Of a DNA stretch of 64,000 bases, positions 21,221-32,217 are shown in pieces. How positions within the stretch are numbered: the stretch's first letter is position 1; each line of letters begins with the position of its first letter. Below the pieces are notes generated by a model that saw nothing but the letters and a program-made list of their open reading frames with translations, was not told the origin of the DNA and made no database searches. This stretch comes from Pseudorasbora parva (lineage: Eukaryota; Chordata; Actinopteri; Cypriniformes; Gobionidae): positions 13,013,513 through 13,077,512 of the forward strand of contig NC_090173.1 in NCBI RefSeq assembly GCF_024679245.1, given 5' to 3'. Both the position numbers and the translations under genes were made by a program.

Positions 21221-21993
21221 ATCAGCTGGACCGCCTGGGGGTGGAGTCTCCTGGAGGTGTCGGCTGACGAGAGAGCTCGTCGGCTGTCTGGTTCAGCGCA
21301 CCAGGGACATGAATGGCCCGAAGCGACCTCAGCTGCTTCTGACTCAACAGGAGGAAGTGGCGGGCGAGTTGGAGCAAACGACGGGAGTGTAGACCACCCT
21401 GACGGTTGATGTACGCAACGGCCGTGGTGCTGTCCGTACGGACCAGTACATGCTTGCCACGCAGCGGCCCCTTGAGGCGACGGAGTACCAAGTGTACTGC
21501 CAGTAACTAGAGGCAATTGATATACCAATGCAATTGCGGCCCCGTCCACAGACCTGCAACTGCATGCCCATTGTACGTGGCCCCCCAGCCGGCAGAGACA
21601 TCCGTGTACAGCACAGCATGCCTCTGTGAGGCGCGCAGTCCGGTTGACCGAGTCCAACTCTATACCGAGGTAAGAGATCCTCTGTGTGGGACAGAGTTTG
21701 CTCTTCTCTCGGTTGACCCTAAGGCCCAACAGGCTGAGGTGACTGAGCACCAGGTCCCTGTGTTCGCACAACTGGTCCTTCGACTGGGCCAATATCAGCC
21801 AATCGTCGAGGTATTTGAGGATGCGAACGCTGCATTCTCTGAGCAGAACAATGGCAGTTTCCGCGACCTTCGTAAAGACGCGAGGCGACAGGGACAGCCC
21901 AAAGGGCAGGACCTTGTACTGATATGCTTTCCCCTCGAACGCAAAGCATAGGAACGGTCTGTGTCGAGGGAAAATAGACACATGGAAGTACGC
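20824..21993 (-). pseudogene. DIRS pol: RT, RNase H and methyltransferase-like region
   Basis: The minus strand starts at …AYFHVSIFPRHRPFL, in the RT fingers/palm, because an LTR element has replaced the upstream part. The RT palm is intact: VLPFGLSLSPRVFTK and KYLDDWLIL. RNase H (VRTDSTTAVAYINRQGG, VPGALNQTADELSRQP) is readable at 21222-21491 but in another frame, showing frameshifts after TARLTE. The end (AAQVDLFASLD … LLVAPYWPNRTW) corresponds to the DAM-like methyltransferase region described for DIRS pol. It overlaps the recombinase frame, as usual in this group. Confidence 0.85.
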
Positions 21994-22363
21994 GTGTCAC
22001 ATGCCTGTCCTGTCTTGTGTTCACATGTGGGTTTTGTCATGTCTAGCATGTGCTCCTGTCATTGTCTGATCCCTCCCCCTTGTTATCTGATTAGTGTTGA
22101 TTTCTCCCACCTGTTCCCTCTTGATTTCTTCCCCTTATAAGCTCCTTGTGTTTGTCAGTCTGTGTTGGATCCTTGTTTCATGTATACGTCTTCCGTTCCC
22201 CCAGTGACTTCTGTTGGTATGTTTTGAGTTTTAGTTTATGTTCTATTATGTGTTTTGCCCCCTCGTGGGTGTTTGTTTTGTATTTATTTTTTATTTTGTT
22301 AATAAATTATCACTTCTTTGCAAAAGAGTCCTCGCACCATTTTCCCTTGTCTGTGTCGTGACA
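21994..22363 (+). repeat. LTR of the second self-priming element (370 bp)
   Basis: TATA-like CTTATAAGC lies about 28 bp upstream of GTTGGATCCTT (22164-22174), the predicted mRNA start. An AATAAA signal occurs at about 22300. The LTR therefore has recognisable U3, R and U5 parts. Confidence 0.8.
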
Positions 22364-22364
22364 G

Positions 22365-22375
22365 AAGGATCCAAC
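22365..22375 (+). promoter_or_regulatory. Self-primer binding site, second LTR element
   Basis: AAGGATCCAAC directly after the LTR is the exact reverse complement of 22164-22174 inside the LTR: 11 nt, the same length and arrangement as in the element at 13045. Confidence 0.7.
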
Positions 22376-22437
22376 CATACTAGGAGGACTCAGCAGGAGG
22401 TGTTTTGTTTATTTATTTATTTTTGTTCTCTGTGGAC

Positions 22438-22998
22438 ATGGATTTAGACAGACACTTACAGGTGATGTGGCAGGTAAACTCCAAGTACATCCGTCAACAG
22501 GGAGCGGGTGTAAAGGAGTTTGCCTGCCTATTCCTCAAGGAGGTGCATCACCTGTACCTTAACGAGACAGAGAAGGCAGAGGTGTTTAACCTCTGCCTGG
22601 ACATGCCTCTCAGTCCCATGGAGGTGGAGAAAATGGGGACTCCGGACTTTTGGGAGTATGTGGACCGGCTGGACTCCAGTCCCTCTCGGACCAGGGTCCG
22701 GATAGCTCGGGTGGTCCCTGTTCCGGTGGTCCCTGTTCCGGTGGTCTCCAGACGGAAGAGGAGAAGGAAGGCTCCCTCCGTGCCTGCTCTGGTGGTCCCA
22801 ATTCCGGTGGATTGTATTCCGGTGGTCCCAGTACCGGTGGATCGTGTTCCGGTGGTTCCAATGCCGGTGGATCGTGTTCCGGTGGTCCCGATGCCGGTGG
22901 ATCGTGTTCTGGTGGTCCCGATGCCGGTGGATCGTGTTCCGGTGGTCCCGATGCCGGTGGATCGTGTTCCGGTGGTCCTGTTGCCGGTGGATCGTGTT
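22438..22998 (+). CDS. Gag-like frame with valine-proline decapeptide repeats, truncated
   Basis: From ATG 22438 the frame reads MDLDRHLQVMWQVNSKYIRQ, then a helical region (GVKEFACLFLKEVHHLYL, EKAEVFNLCLDMPLSPMEV) of about 80 residues. A basic stretch (SRRKRRRK) and seven or so copies of a ten-residue unit of the type VPVVPMPVDR follow, encoded by a 30-bp DNA tandem repeat. The position right after an LTR and primer site suggests gag. The frame runs into antisense DIRS gag at about 23000 and is thus a chimera at its end. I do not recognise a zinc knuckle. Function is unknown beyond a probable particle protein. Confidence 0.5.
22793..22998 (+). repeat. 30-bp coding tandem repeat
   Basis: About seven units of the form GTGGATCGTGTTCCGGTGGT + CCCGATGCCG, in register with codons. 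Units differ at few positions. Confidence 0.85.
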
Positions 22999-23830
22999 CA
23001 GGTGGCGTTCCTGGACCACCAGTGTGGACATCGCCCGACCCAGGGAGCGTGCAGTGACTTTCGTCGCCCGTAGGGCGAGGTCCGTCGCCGCACGCAGTTC
23101 TTGCATAACGCCCTGGTCACAACTACCCTCGTGCAGTTCCATGAGCGCTTTGGCCTGGTGGACCTGCAGGAGCGCCATGGCATGCAAAGCTGATGCGGCT
23201 TCCCCGCAGGCTGTGTAAGCCTTGTCCGTCAAGCTGGACGAGAACTTGCACGCCCGGGAGGGGAGACGCGGGTCCTGCCTCCAGTCCGCAGCGGTCTTAG
23301 GACACAGGTGCATCGCAACCGACCGCTCGATTGAAGGGATCCCCTCGTAACCCTTAGCCGCACCACCATCAAGGGTAGTGAGGACAGAGGAGTCAGTCGA
23401 TCGCAGGCGAGCGCTGTAGGGCACCGCCTTCGACTTCTTGAGCTCCTGATGCACTTCCGGGAAGAATGGAACCGGGGCAGGGCGCTGAGAACCAGCACGG
23501 GCCGTCCCGAGAAACTAATCGTCCAGCCGTGAAGGTTCGGGATGTGGTGGTGGGTTCCACTCAAGCCCGACACTTGCGGCGGCCCGGGCAAGCATAGCCG
23601 TAAGCTCCGGGTCGGACCCGGGCAACACTGTCACACCCAAAGGGGGCAACGCAGTCGAATCTTCATCCTCGGAGCCCATTAGCTCATCCCCCAATGCAGC
23701 GTCCGACATCTCATTGTCCGCCGGAGCCCCGAAAGTGACGGCTGGCGCTCCACGCGGGAGGTCAGCGCACCCTACCGGAAGCTCCACTGGCGCAGTGGAG
23801 GGGGGAGTGGCCCGAGGAGCCGTCTGACCC
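22999..23830 (-). pseudogene. DIRS gag, middle part
   Basis: The minus strand encodes a conserved DIRS gag segment: ELPVGCADLPRGAP, SDAALGDELMGSEDEDSTAL, then SSLTDKAYTACGEAASALHA, LLQVHQAKALMELHEG and STLVVQERHL. One in-frame nonsense codon (TAG at 23515-23517, in a spot normally tryptophan) interrupts it. The C-terminal rest is lost at the junction with the LTR element; the N-terminal part resumes at 26068-26277 beyond two insertions. Gag packages the element RNA. Confidence 0.8.
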
Positions 23831-23886
23831 GTCAGGATTCCCTGACTGTCACCCTCAGGTCCCCACCAAGGTCATCAGCAAAAGTA

Positions 23887-24349
23887 GTATCTACGTCTCT
23901 CATCCGGATTTGTGCCTTCAGGCGGGTATGTTACATAGTTATCAAAATCCAGTGTTCTGTATTTTGCGTACGTGAGTTTTTGTTGTAGATAGCTATTGCT
24001 GCGCGTTTAGCTAGAATGCCATACAAAACCAACCCATTGGGCCACTGAATCTGCATTAACGACAACAGTTGGGGCAACAGCCTTAGTTCTAATGGGTTGT
24101 TATCATGGCTATCAAAATCCAGTGTTCTGTATTTTGCGTACGGGAGTTTTTGTTGTAGGTGGCTATTGTAGATGGCTATTAAAAAAAAAAAAAAATTGTG
24201 TACTGTGCTAATTAATTGAGACTTCTTACAGCTCTTACAGGTTGTTGGCCTTGTTTGTTTCGTTGCTTCTATTGCTCTCCCCTTTTTTGTAAGTCACTTT
24301 GGATAAAAGCGTCTGCTAAATGATTAAATGTAAATGTAAAATGTAAATG
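23887..24349 (+). mobile_element. 5'-truncated L2 LINE tail
   Basis: Corresponds to 7313-7925 of the long L2 in the opposite orientation: the end of ORF2, two ~170-bp 3' UTR units, a poly-A stretch near 24181 and the GTAAGTCACTTTGGATAAA / GCGTCTGCTAAATGATTAAA tail. It was inserted into DIRS gag. Confidence 0.85.
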
Positions 24350-26067
24350 TAGTAGCCCTCTGCTTTGCAGCTGGCGGACCGCTAGATCGGGGTGTAGCGT
24401 CTGTGGTCTCTTACAATGAGGATCAAAGATGAGTCAATGTTGATGTAAAGGGGGGGTAGCTTTTAGCCGCATATAAATTAGGGGCCCGATGCCAACGAGT
24501 CTGGGCAAGTGACATCTTCGACAGGTTTGTGGCCGAATGGAACTGTGAAAACACAATCAGATTACCTGGTCACATGACTTGAACCCTGTCCCCCCCCCTC
24601 CCCCCCCTTACATTCTCCCAGACAGAGAGACTCCGAAGACTCTTCCAATACACACAGAACCACAAAACACACACACATTCCTTATGAAGCTTTAATTAAG
24701 ACTATTCTAGACTGTATACGAGGTATCTTTGTGTGTATGCATGCTCCTTAGGTCATACCCACTTAATCATGATGTATAAACAATGTAAGTTCATTTTAAA
24801 TGCTTGTATTCCTGTGTAAGAATGTATCTCTGCTTTAATATCTCCCAGCCATAACGTGTTTGATATCTAAATATTCCTATTTCTTTGCCTTACTCAACGA
24901 TGCACAAAATGGGATTATGAAATGTATCATTAATATGTTTAGCAAACTTGGGAGTAAAACTGTACAAAATCGACACCCTTTTACGACACCTCATAAACAT
25001 GCAAAGCAGGTCGTAAACCGAGACAAAGAGAATTTTTCCCGCTCAGAATTCACCCTCTGGATTGGGTAAACTAACCCAGAAGGGGCGTGGATTAATTGTC
25101 TTAAAAGACAAGTGGAAACATTTCTTGGGTCTCTTCCCTTGCTCTCCTCGCTTCCCTACTGATCCATCAACTTACTAGCCCCCGAGGGCATATTCTCCAG
25201 GGAGGAGAAGTCAGCACACTTCAAGCGACCAGCCGCTCCACACCGACCTCGGAAAGAACCGCCGGACACGCAGGACATTTGAACTCGGAACACACGCACA
25301 CACGCAAGAAGCCAAAACTAAAGCAAGTATTCTTATTTCTAAACTCCAAACTGCTGTTAGAAGGGTCGTGTTATTTTCCCGTTGGGACAAGTTAACTTTG
25401 TGAGCTCTGTGTAACTGAAGTGAAGCTGCCTCTCTCTTTCCCTGCCTCTCCCTGTCTCTCCCACTGTCTCTCTCTATCTCTCTCTCTTTATCTCTCTAAT
25501 TTTAGTCTATTCATTATTTTCGTTTATGTACCATATTCGTTCGTTTACTATCTATATTTCTACTCTCTTGATGCATATTTAGTGTGTACTTTCTGTGTGA
25601 ATTGTAGTGTTACTTTTAGTCTGTGTTTATTAAACTTCCAAGACATTTAATGAGTTGAATCTGTTATTCTTCCACATACACGAAGTCAATGAAACTTACG
25701 ATCCAACGTTACCTAACTGCTTATGCTACTATTCTAGTAAAGTAACTAGTACGACCATTTGAAATATTGATTTTGTCCTGATCAGTAAAGTTAATGTTTC
25801 TTATGCGCTCGTAAAGCAGTAATCCCTTATTGAGAATTGATTTGAAAGTCTATAACTAAATTGCAGGACAAACTTAGTAAGATAATTTCAAGCAATTCCG
25901 TAAAGGGTTACTTGTATTTAATTAAACATTTTTCCCTATCGGAAAATTTTAATACGTAATGAACGACTAGCAAATTATATTCATAAATTCATGAATATTG
26001 AATATTAAATCCCTTTTGAGTTAATTACGCCCCGAGACATTAAACTCACATAGTCATTTTTGTTACA
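24350..26067 (+). mobile_element. LTR-like block of unknown family (1.7 kb)
   Basis: Starts TGTAGTAGCCC just after the L2 tail and ends TTTTTGTTACA just before DIRS gag; TG…CA ends and a TATA-like CATATAAATTAG near 24469 suggest a long solo LTR. A homopyrimidine run lies near 25430-25500. No target duplication was found (left flank is L2, right flank DIRS), so this could be a composite. No long reading frame is present. Confidence 0.35.
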
Positions 26068-26277
26068 GGGGGATGCGCGATGGTGCTCCACCTCTTCTGA
26101 GGTACTGAAGTCTGGACCGTAGCACTGCGATGGTCATATTCTCGCAGTGGGAACATGACTCATCCACAAACGCAGCCTCAGTGTTCTGAAAGCGCCCAAA
26201 CACGTGAGACAACGAACGTGCCCGTCAAACGGAGACAGAAATCGACCGCACCCAGAAACACACGGTTTGAATGACAT
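26068..26277 (-). pseudogene. DIRS gag N-terminus
   Basis: ATG at 26277 on the minus strand opens MSFKPCVSGCGRFLSPFDGH followed by RCLTCLGAF and DESCSHCENM: three paired-cysteine motifs typical of the N-terminal zinc-binding region of DIRS gag. The frame is cut at 26068 by the LTR-like block and resumes at about 23830. Confidence 0.75.
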
Positions 26278-26499
26278 CTTGAAAAGACGCAAGGTCAAAC
26301 CGTGTTGCTCTTTTGTGAATGGAAAACTTCTCTTTTAGCGTGTTGAAGCACACAGGGAGATGACCGCGGCTCCAAACAGTACGATCGTGCAAGCCTGTGT
26401 GAGCTCTCAGTGTGTATTGTACAACGCCCAGCGAACCAACAGCTCTTTCTTTGAATGGGAAACCGCCCACCGAACCAACAAGCTCTTTTAGTTTCATTT

Positions 26500-26812
26500 T
26501 CTCAGTCGATCACTCGCTGATGCGCCGTATCACATGCACTGGCAGTTTTCTCTCACGAGACTTGTAATCAAAACACTCTTCGTAGGAAACAGCAAACACA
26601 ACTGTTCGGCTCCGAAGTAGAAAGCGCTGATCTACCATTCCACTTCCTATTTATACCCGCGCTGCGGGGCGGAGCGTGGAATGCGTGGATCGCATGCCAA
26701 ATTTCATTGACGCGTTTTTATACACTCGAAGTAGGATTGGTCTCTAAAGTCAGATCCCAATTAGTCGGTTCAGTTCTGACGTACGTCGAACGTGACCAAC
26801 TGAAAGGGAAAT
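26500..26812 (-). repeat. DIRS 5' inverted terminal repeat with promoter
   Basis: The minus strand carries GGGTATAAATAGG (TATA box at 26648-26656) downstream of a GACGTACGTCAGAACTGA block that matches 19120-19190 and 19460-19490. It is the partner of the terminal repeat at 19117-19400. Confidence 0.75.
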
Positions 26813-26860
26813 ATATTTATATTTTTTAAAAAATATATATTTTGTAAATTAATTTATTTT

Positions 26861-26907
26861 TACCATGATTAAATCAGCTTTGTAACTTTGATGATTTAAT
26901 CATGGTA
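26861..26907. repeat. Perfect 16-bp hairpin
   Basis: TACCATGATTAAATCA and its exact complement are separated by 15 bases; flanking A/T runs extend the potential stem. No poly-U context or gene end suggests a terminator role. Confidence 0.8.
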
Positions 26908-27531
26908 AAAAAAAAAAATTACAAATTGTTTTTTTTTTAAATATATAAATATATTTATAATATATTTATATGTTTAATATAAATATATAACATTCGCAAT
27001 AGGCGATTATGTAAATTAGGTCACTAGTAGCAGCTTGTATGTAATTGGTTGATTATGACTGTACATCATGATGTTAAGCATTTTAGTCACTGTCTACTCT
27101 TTATTAATAATCTTTATTCATCAATAAATAAAGTGGTCAAATGGATGAGTGATCTCGCGGTATTTCCTTGTCACTTCTCGCGTGTGATTGGTTGTGATAT
27201 GTAGTTTGCACATTGTAAAGTCATGCAATGTGAAACCTCCTGTCGCTGATCCATCGTACAGTGAAAGTCATGCACTTATTAACCTGGAATATATTGTAAT
27301 TTCACACTACATTTTTAAAAGTGTGGATTTCATACCGTGGACTCACAGAGGCTACTACAATCAACAAATATAAAATTTAAAAGACCCCAAAAATTTAAGA
27401 TTAGACACATGATGAGATCAATGAAGCAGACAAGTCCATAATCATTGTCATCATAGCAACATAACCAAAAAGACCCAAACAACTTTCTCTGAGATTTTTC
27501 TTGCTAAAACAAATGAGCTTTATGAACACAC

Positions 27532-27532
<1 letters not shown>

Positions 27533-27609
<77 letters not shown>
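27533..27609. repeat. (AG)n microsatellite
   Basis: About 38 uninterrupted AG units. Confidence 0.95.
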
Positions 27610-27692
27610 ATATTAAAAATAAAGCCATGAGTCAATGGAAAAGAAGGCTCACTTATTTTCATTTACTGTCAAGTGGACTATATAGGGTTAGG

Positions 27693-27773
<81 letters not shown>
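27693..27773. repeat. (TA)n microsatellite
   Basis: About 40 uninterrupted TA units. Confidence 0.95.
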
Positions 27774-27778
<5 letters not shown>

Positions 27779-28272
27779 TGTAGGTAATAGTGAATGAGGG
27801 TAGGGATAGGGTGTGGTTTCCCGCAAGCAATAGCCGTCATTTCACCGTCTAGGTTAACTATTGACCCAATTTAGTCCCACTATGAGTAGCCTATCACGTC
27901 GGTTTTGCTAAAAAAAAGAATTATAATTGTGAAATGTATGATATTCATTTTAAATGCAAATTTGGTTGCTGTTGGGAAACAGCCTCGGAGTGTCGACTTT
28001 GAATGCTGCATTCGTATAGGGTACTTATCTCGAAAACGACAAAACTTACTAGAATGCATTGTTTTTATGGTATATTGATATTTTAATAGAAAACAGTAAA
28101 ACTGGCAGGTTTTTTTTTCCAGCAAATGTTCTAGTAGGCCCACACATTACTTTCTTTCTAATACACTAAATTAAAAACTAATTTAAAACTCTATTAATTG
28201 TATTATTTAAAATGCATGTATCTTACAGAGGAGTTAAAGATGGAACAGCAGATTACGCGGGGGACGCGGGGG

Positions 28273-28991
28273 CTATGGAGCTAGAAATATGACAAAATGA
28301 TCTGAATTTGAATTGTATAAATCTGAATTATTGACAAGTGTAATCTAACAAAATTGAATATTATGTTTCATTTTACATAGTACTGAATTTGAATTTTTTA
28401 AAATGTTGAATAAAGAACCTTTGAAATTGAACACATCTGAAATGTTTTTTATGTTTAAATTGTATAGACATGTATTTTCAAACGGCAGATATTTTGTTCT
28501 GAATTAATAGACTGTAAATATTACGTTTTTGAAAATACAGATTCAAGATTTCAGATGAAGAAGAAATTCAGATCATCAAATTCAATATTCTAAAATTCAG
28601 ATCATCAAATGTAATGTTCTAAAATTCAGATCATCAAATTCAAAATTCTAAAATTCAGATCATCAAATTCAATATTCTAAAATTCAGATCATCAAATTCA
28701 AAATTCTAAAATTCAGATCATCAAATTCAAAATTCTAAAATTCAGATCATCAAATTCAAAATTCTAAAATTCAGATCATCAAATTCAAAATTCTAAAATT
28801 CAGATGGCAGAAATTCAGATCATACAGAAATTAGGCCAGAGGTCATCATCAGGGAAGAGTAAAGGATGTCAGAAAAATCCAACAGATCACCATCTGATCA
28901 TTTCATTTCCTATTTGTAATGGAATAAAGAGAAAAGATCAAACAGCCCTTTTATACTTTTTTGTTTATTTTAGATTAATGCACGGAAAAAG
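28273..28991 (+). repeat. Long inverted repeat, left arm, with 29-bp VNTR
   Basis: Matches 30759-31388 in reverse complement from CTATGGAGCTAG to GCACGGAAAAAG. It holds eight copies of a 29-bp unit (ATTCAGATCATCAAATTCAA + AATTCTAAA) at 28566-28800. A frame from ATG 28804 (MAEIQIIQK…GQRSSSGKSKGCQKNP) is kept in both arms with few differences, but it begins inside the repeat and has no recognised domain. Confidence 0.85.
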
Positions 28992-30758
28992 TAATACCTC
29001 ATTTTTTGTGTGGTTTACCGCACAATTAAATAAGACAGGCCGGGTGCTGATTAATATTTTATATATCAGATAAACATTTGTTTCTGTGAAACGCGTTAAG
29101 TTGCACAGAAAAGTTGCCTGATCTAGGACCTGCCCTGTACAGTTTAAGAAGCGGTAGTCTACTACTGTTATAAGACTATTTTGTTGAACAGACCTGGGCT
29201 GAATCTGAAATCGCCCCCTATACCCTCAAATACACACCTGCAAAACTGACAAGTGGTGAAAAAGGTGACACGTTTCCGAATGAAATACATTTAGGGGGCT
29301 CTCTGGGGCATTGCCTCCCAGTAGTTTTTAATAAACAAAGCATTTTGGTGCACTCTGAGTCTCTGACAAGAAAATAAAGGTAAAGGTAGCATTTGCTTCA
29401 AGTAAAAAACATTTACACTATAGCACTGGGTATTGTCACAAGTTTTAAAATTTGATTTGATAGTGATTAACTTTCGGCCTATCAGGTAGAGTACATGGCA
29501 AATTGTATGTACTGTACAGTGTATTGGGGGGATTTTTGGTGGTATAAATATATTGATTTTGAAGCAATATTCTCATCAGTGTTCTATCAGCTTTTACATA
29601 GGCATACTTAAATCTGCATATTTGTGATATTTACCCCAGGGCGTTGTCATTTTATAAAGGCCATTTTTTAAAATCTTATTAAATGTATGCATTTCATGTT
29701 AAATTCTTACATTTGATGAATAAATGCAGTTATAATAGTAAGACACTAGGGCTTTTACCAATCAAATTAATTAATTTAAACTGCAAAAATAAAACAGCAA
29801 TAAAAAATGTTATGAGATTGATGTTCTAAATGTTTGAATATACAAATAAAAAAATGCAATGATACTTTTAAACATGAAACTAAACCGCCAATAGGTGGCA
29901 GCAAGTGATCGTCTTAATGAGTGAGTCATTGAGTCATTCATTCAAATGATTCATTCAAAACGCTGAATCATTCAGTTCAAAACACCGCGCTGAGTGTTGT
30001 TCCTTTGGCGCTATTTTCATCAGTGAAATAAAACAAAAAAAGTTTTTTGAGTCTAAAATGTAAGTACCTAATAATGAATTATGCTACACAATTCACGATT
30101 ACAATGTATTTGAAATCGTTTATATCCCTGCTCAGTTGTTTTGATTTCTCCACGAATGTCTCTCACAAAGAGACAGGCAGCGCCAGCCACAACCCGACTT
30201 TGTTACCAGAGATACACTCCATTATCAGTCGCTGTTTACATTGAATATAATAATAAATAAATTATTATCTGGTTATTTTAATGTTTTATTTGTCCTGTCG
30301 GGAAAGTAAAACCCTCTTTGATTTGTCCCAGAAAAAGATAAGGTGGAGCCCTTACAGTCAGCCCTGTGTGTTCATTCATGATTTCTCTCATGCTGTAAAG
30401 CGGAGATGATTGGTTCATGTCGTGAGCACCGCCGTTTGTTTGAACTGAGGGCTACAGTGATCTGTGAATGTCACGCCATAGACTGTTAAAAAATAGGTCA
30501 CGCCACATTAGAGCATTTCCCATTATTATTGTCAACAACTTCACCCCCCACCCCCGAAAGAAAACTCATCGGATCTACATTTATTCACTACTTCAAGTTA
30601 ACTGTATTAGTGGACTAAAGTAGGGAATAGTGAGGGTTTAGGGAGCGAAGTTGGATTCAACCCTGGAGAACAACAGATGACGTCAAACGCTGAGATTTTC
30701 TTCACTAATCTGCGATTTGTAAATCATGCACGAAAAATGAGAACTTTAGCCGAAATCT
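28992..30758. other. Spacer between long inverted arms
   Basis: 1.77 kb without a recognisable transposase or exon. It includes a cluster of TGAGTCATT-type motifs near 29920-29975. If the arms are transposon ends, this is the internal region of a non-autonomous fold-back element. Confidence 0.4.
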
Positions 30759-31388
30759 CTTTTTCCGTGCATTATTTTAAAATAAACAAAAAAGTATAAA
30801 AGGGCTGTTTGATCTTTTCTCTTTATTCCATTACAAATAGGAAATGAAATGATCAGATGGTGCTCCGTTGGATTTTTCTGACATCCTTTACTCTTCCCTG
30901 ATGATGACCTCTGGCCTACTTTCTGTATGATCTGAATTTCTGCCATCTGAATTTTAGAATTTTGAATTCGATGATCTGAATTTTAGAATTTTGAATTCGA
31001 TGATCTGAATTTTAGAATTTTGAATTCGATGATCTGAATTTTAGAATTTTGAATTCGATGATCTGAATTTTAGAACATTGAATTTGATGATCTGAATTTC
31101 TTCTTCATCTGAATTGAATCTGTATTTACAAAAACGTAATATTTACAGTCTATTAATTCAGAACAAAATATCTGCCGTTTGAAAATACATGTCTATACAA
31201 TTTCGACATAAAAAACATTTCAGATGTGTTCAATTTCAAAGGTTCTTTATTCAACATTTAAAAAAATTTCAAATTCAGTACTATGTAAAATGAAACATAA
31301 TATTCAGTTTTGTTAGATTACACTTGTCAATAATTCAGATTTATACAATTCAAATTCAGATCATTTTGTCATATTTCTAGCTCCATAG
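30759..31388 (-). repeat. Long inverted repeat, right arm, with 29-bp VNTR
   Basis: Reverse complement of the left arm with five 29-bp units instead of eight. The 89-bp length difference between arms is almost fully explained by three units. Right-arm units mostly carry GAATTCG where the left arm has AAATTCA/AAATTTG forms, so each arm has homogenised separately. Confidence 0.85.
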
Positions 31389-31884
31389 TGTCCCCCTCAC
31401 TTTTAATAAATTGTATTTTCGTCCCCCGCACTTTTACTGGGTCTCACCGATCCTAGTTACCCTGTGCGTTACCCTGCGCGAGGGCGGGCAAGTTAACAGG
31501 GACGCTAAAGACAGCTTTCTTTAAGCTCAGTTGATAGCACGCTTCTTGAGGTCACGGGCAAGTGTATTTACATAGAAACCAATGTGAATACATCAAGATT
31601 TAAATTAGAGACAGAGACAGAGACAAAAAATAATCAATGCATGACCTGTCATTTTATTCGAATCTAAATATGAGGAGGGCGCTCTCACAAAAAGTCCAAA
31701 AGTGTTTTCGTAGAGGTAATATCCAGTCACGCTGGAGCTGCAGCTGAAGGAAAACAATCGTTATGAGAGATGAAACGTGACGACGACAATCAGACGACTG
31801 CGACAATATATGCTTTATGTGTGTTTTTCAAGTCATCTCAGTGTAGCCTATTTATTGACAATAAAGTAGCCTATCATATGAATA
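31389..31884. other. Gene-free stretch
   Basis: No exon, LTR or TIR pair recognised. Confidence 0.3.
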
Positions 31885-32217
31885 ATGCACATTTTAATGT
31901 TTAGTATCTTCTGCTCACCAAGGCTGCATTTATGTAATCAAAAATAGTTAAAACAGTAATATTTTGAAATATTATTACAAATTAAAACAGCCTTTTTCCT
32001 ATGTGAATATATAGTAAAGTGTGATTTATTCCTGTGATCAAAGCTGAATTTATCATTACTCCAGTCTTCAGTGTGACATGATCCTTCATCATTCTCAGAT
32101 GAGGATCTGATGATCAACACACATTTATGATTATCATCAGTGTTGAAAACAGTTGCGCTGCTTAAAAATGTTGTGGAAACCATGATAGCCTACATGTTAT
32201 TTTTCAGGATTCTTTAA

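Larger units (their letters stand above)
21994..22998 (+). mobile_element. 5' half of a second self-priming LTR element, inside DIRS
   Basis: The LTR at 21994-22363 (TGTCACATGCC…GTCGTGACA) joins DIRS RT sequence exactly at its TG end. After the LTR comes an 11-nt self-primer site (22365-22375) and a gag-like frame. The right side has no LTR and passes into DIRS gag at about 22996-23006 through the shared bases GGTGG, so a deletion removed the 3' half together with part of DIRS. Confidence 0.8.
19117..26812 (-). mobile_element. DIRS tyrosine-recombinase retrotransposon, interrupted
   Basis: Minus-strand order: inverted terminal repeat with TATA box (26812-26500), gag (start 26277), RT/RNase H (21993-20824), tyrosine recombinase (to 19982), and an opposite-facing terminal repeat (19117-19400). 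Inverted ITRs plus an internal complementary block (TACGTAACC…TCCCTCCTTCAGGGA) are the DIRS layout; a recombinase replaces integrase, and no target duplication is expected or seen. It is interrupted by an LTR element (21994-22998), an L2 tail (23887-24349) and an LTR-like block (24350-26067). Confidence 0.88.
26908..28272. other. Gene-free stretch with microsatellites
   Basis: Contains (AG)n at 27533-27609 and (TA)n at 27693-27773. Open frames across these tracts are low-complexity artefacts. Otherwise AT-rich, nothing recognised. Confidence 0.6.

Noticed and set aside
22528..23454. A single 308-aa minus-strand protein with histidine-rich repeats
   Set aside because: The N-terminal part is DIRS gag, but the repeat part is the antisense of the LTR element's gag-like frame; it is a chance fusion.
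27401..27628. Ser-Leu repeat protein
   Set aside because: Translation of the (AG)n/(CT)n tract.
28566..28800. CRISPR-like 29-bp repeats
   Set aside because: Contiguous VNTR without spacers, mirrored in the other inverted arm.
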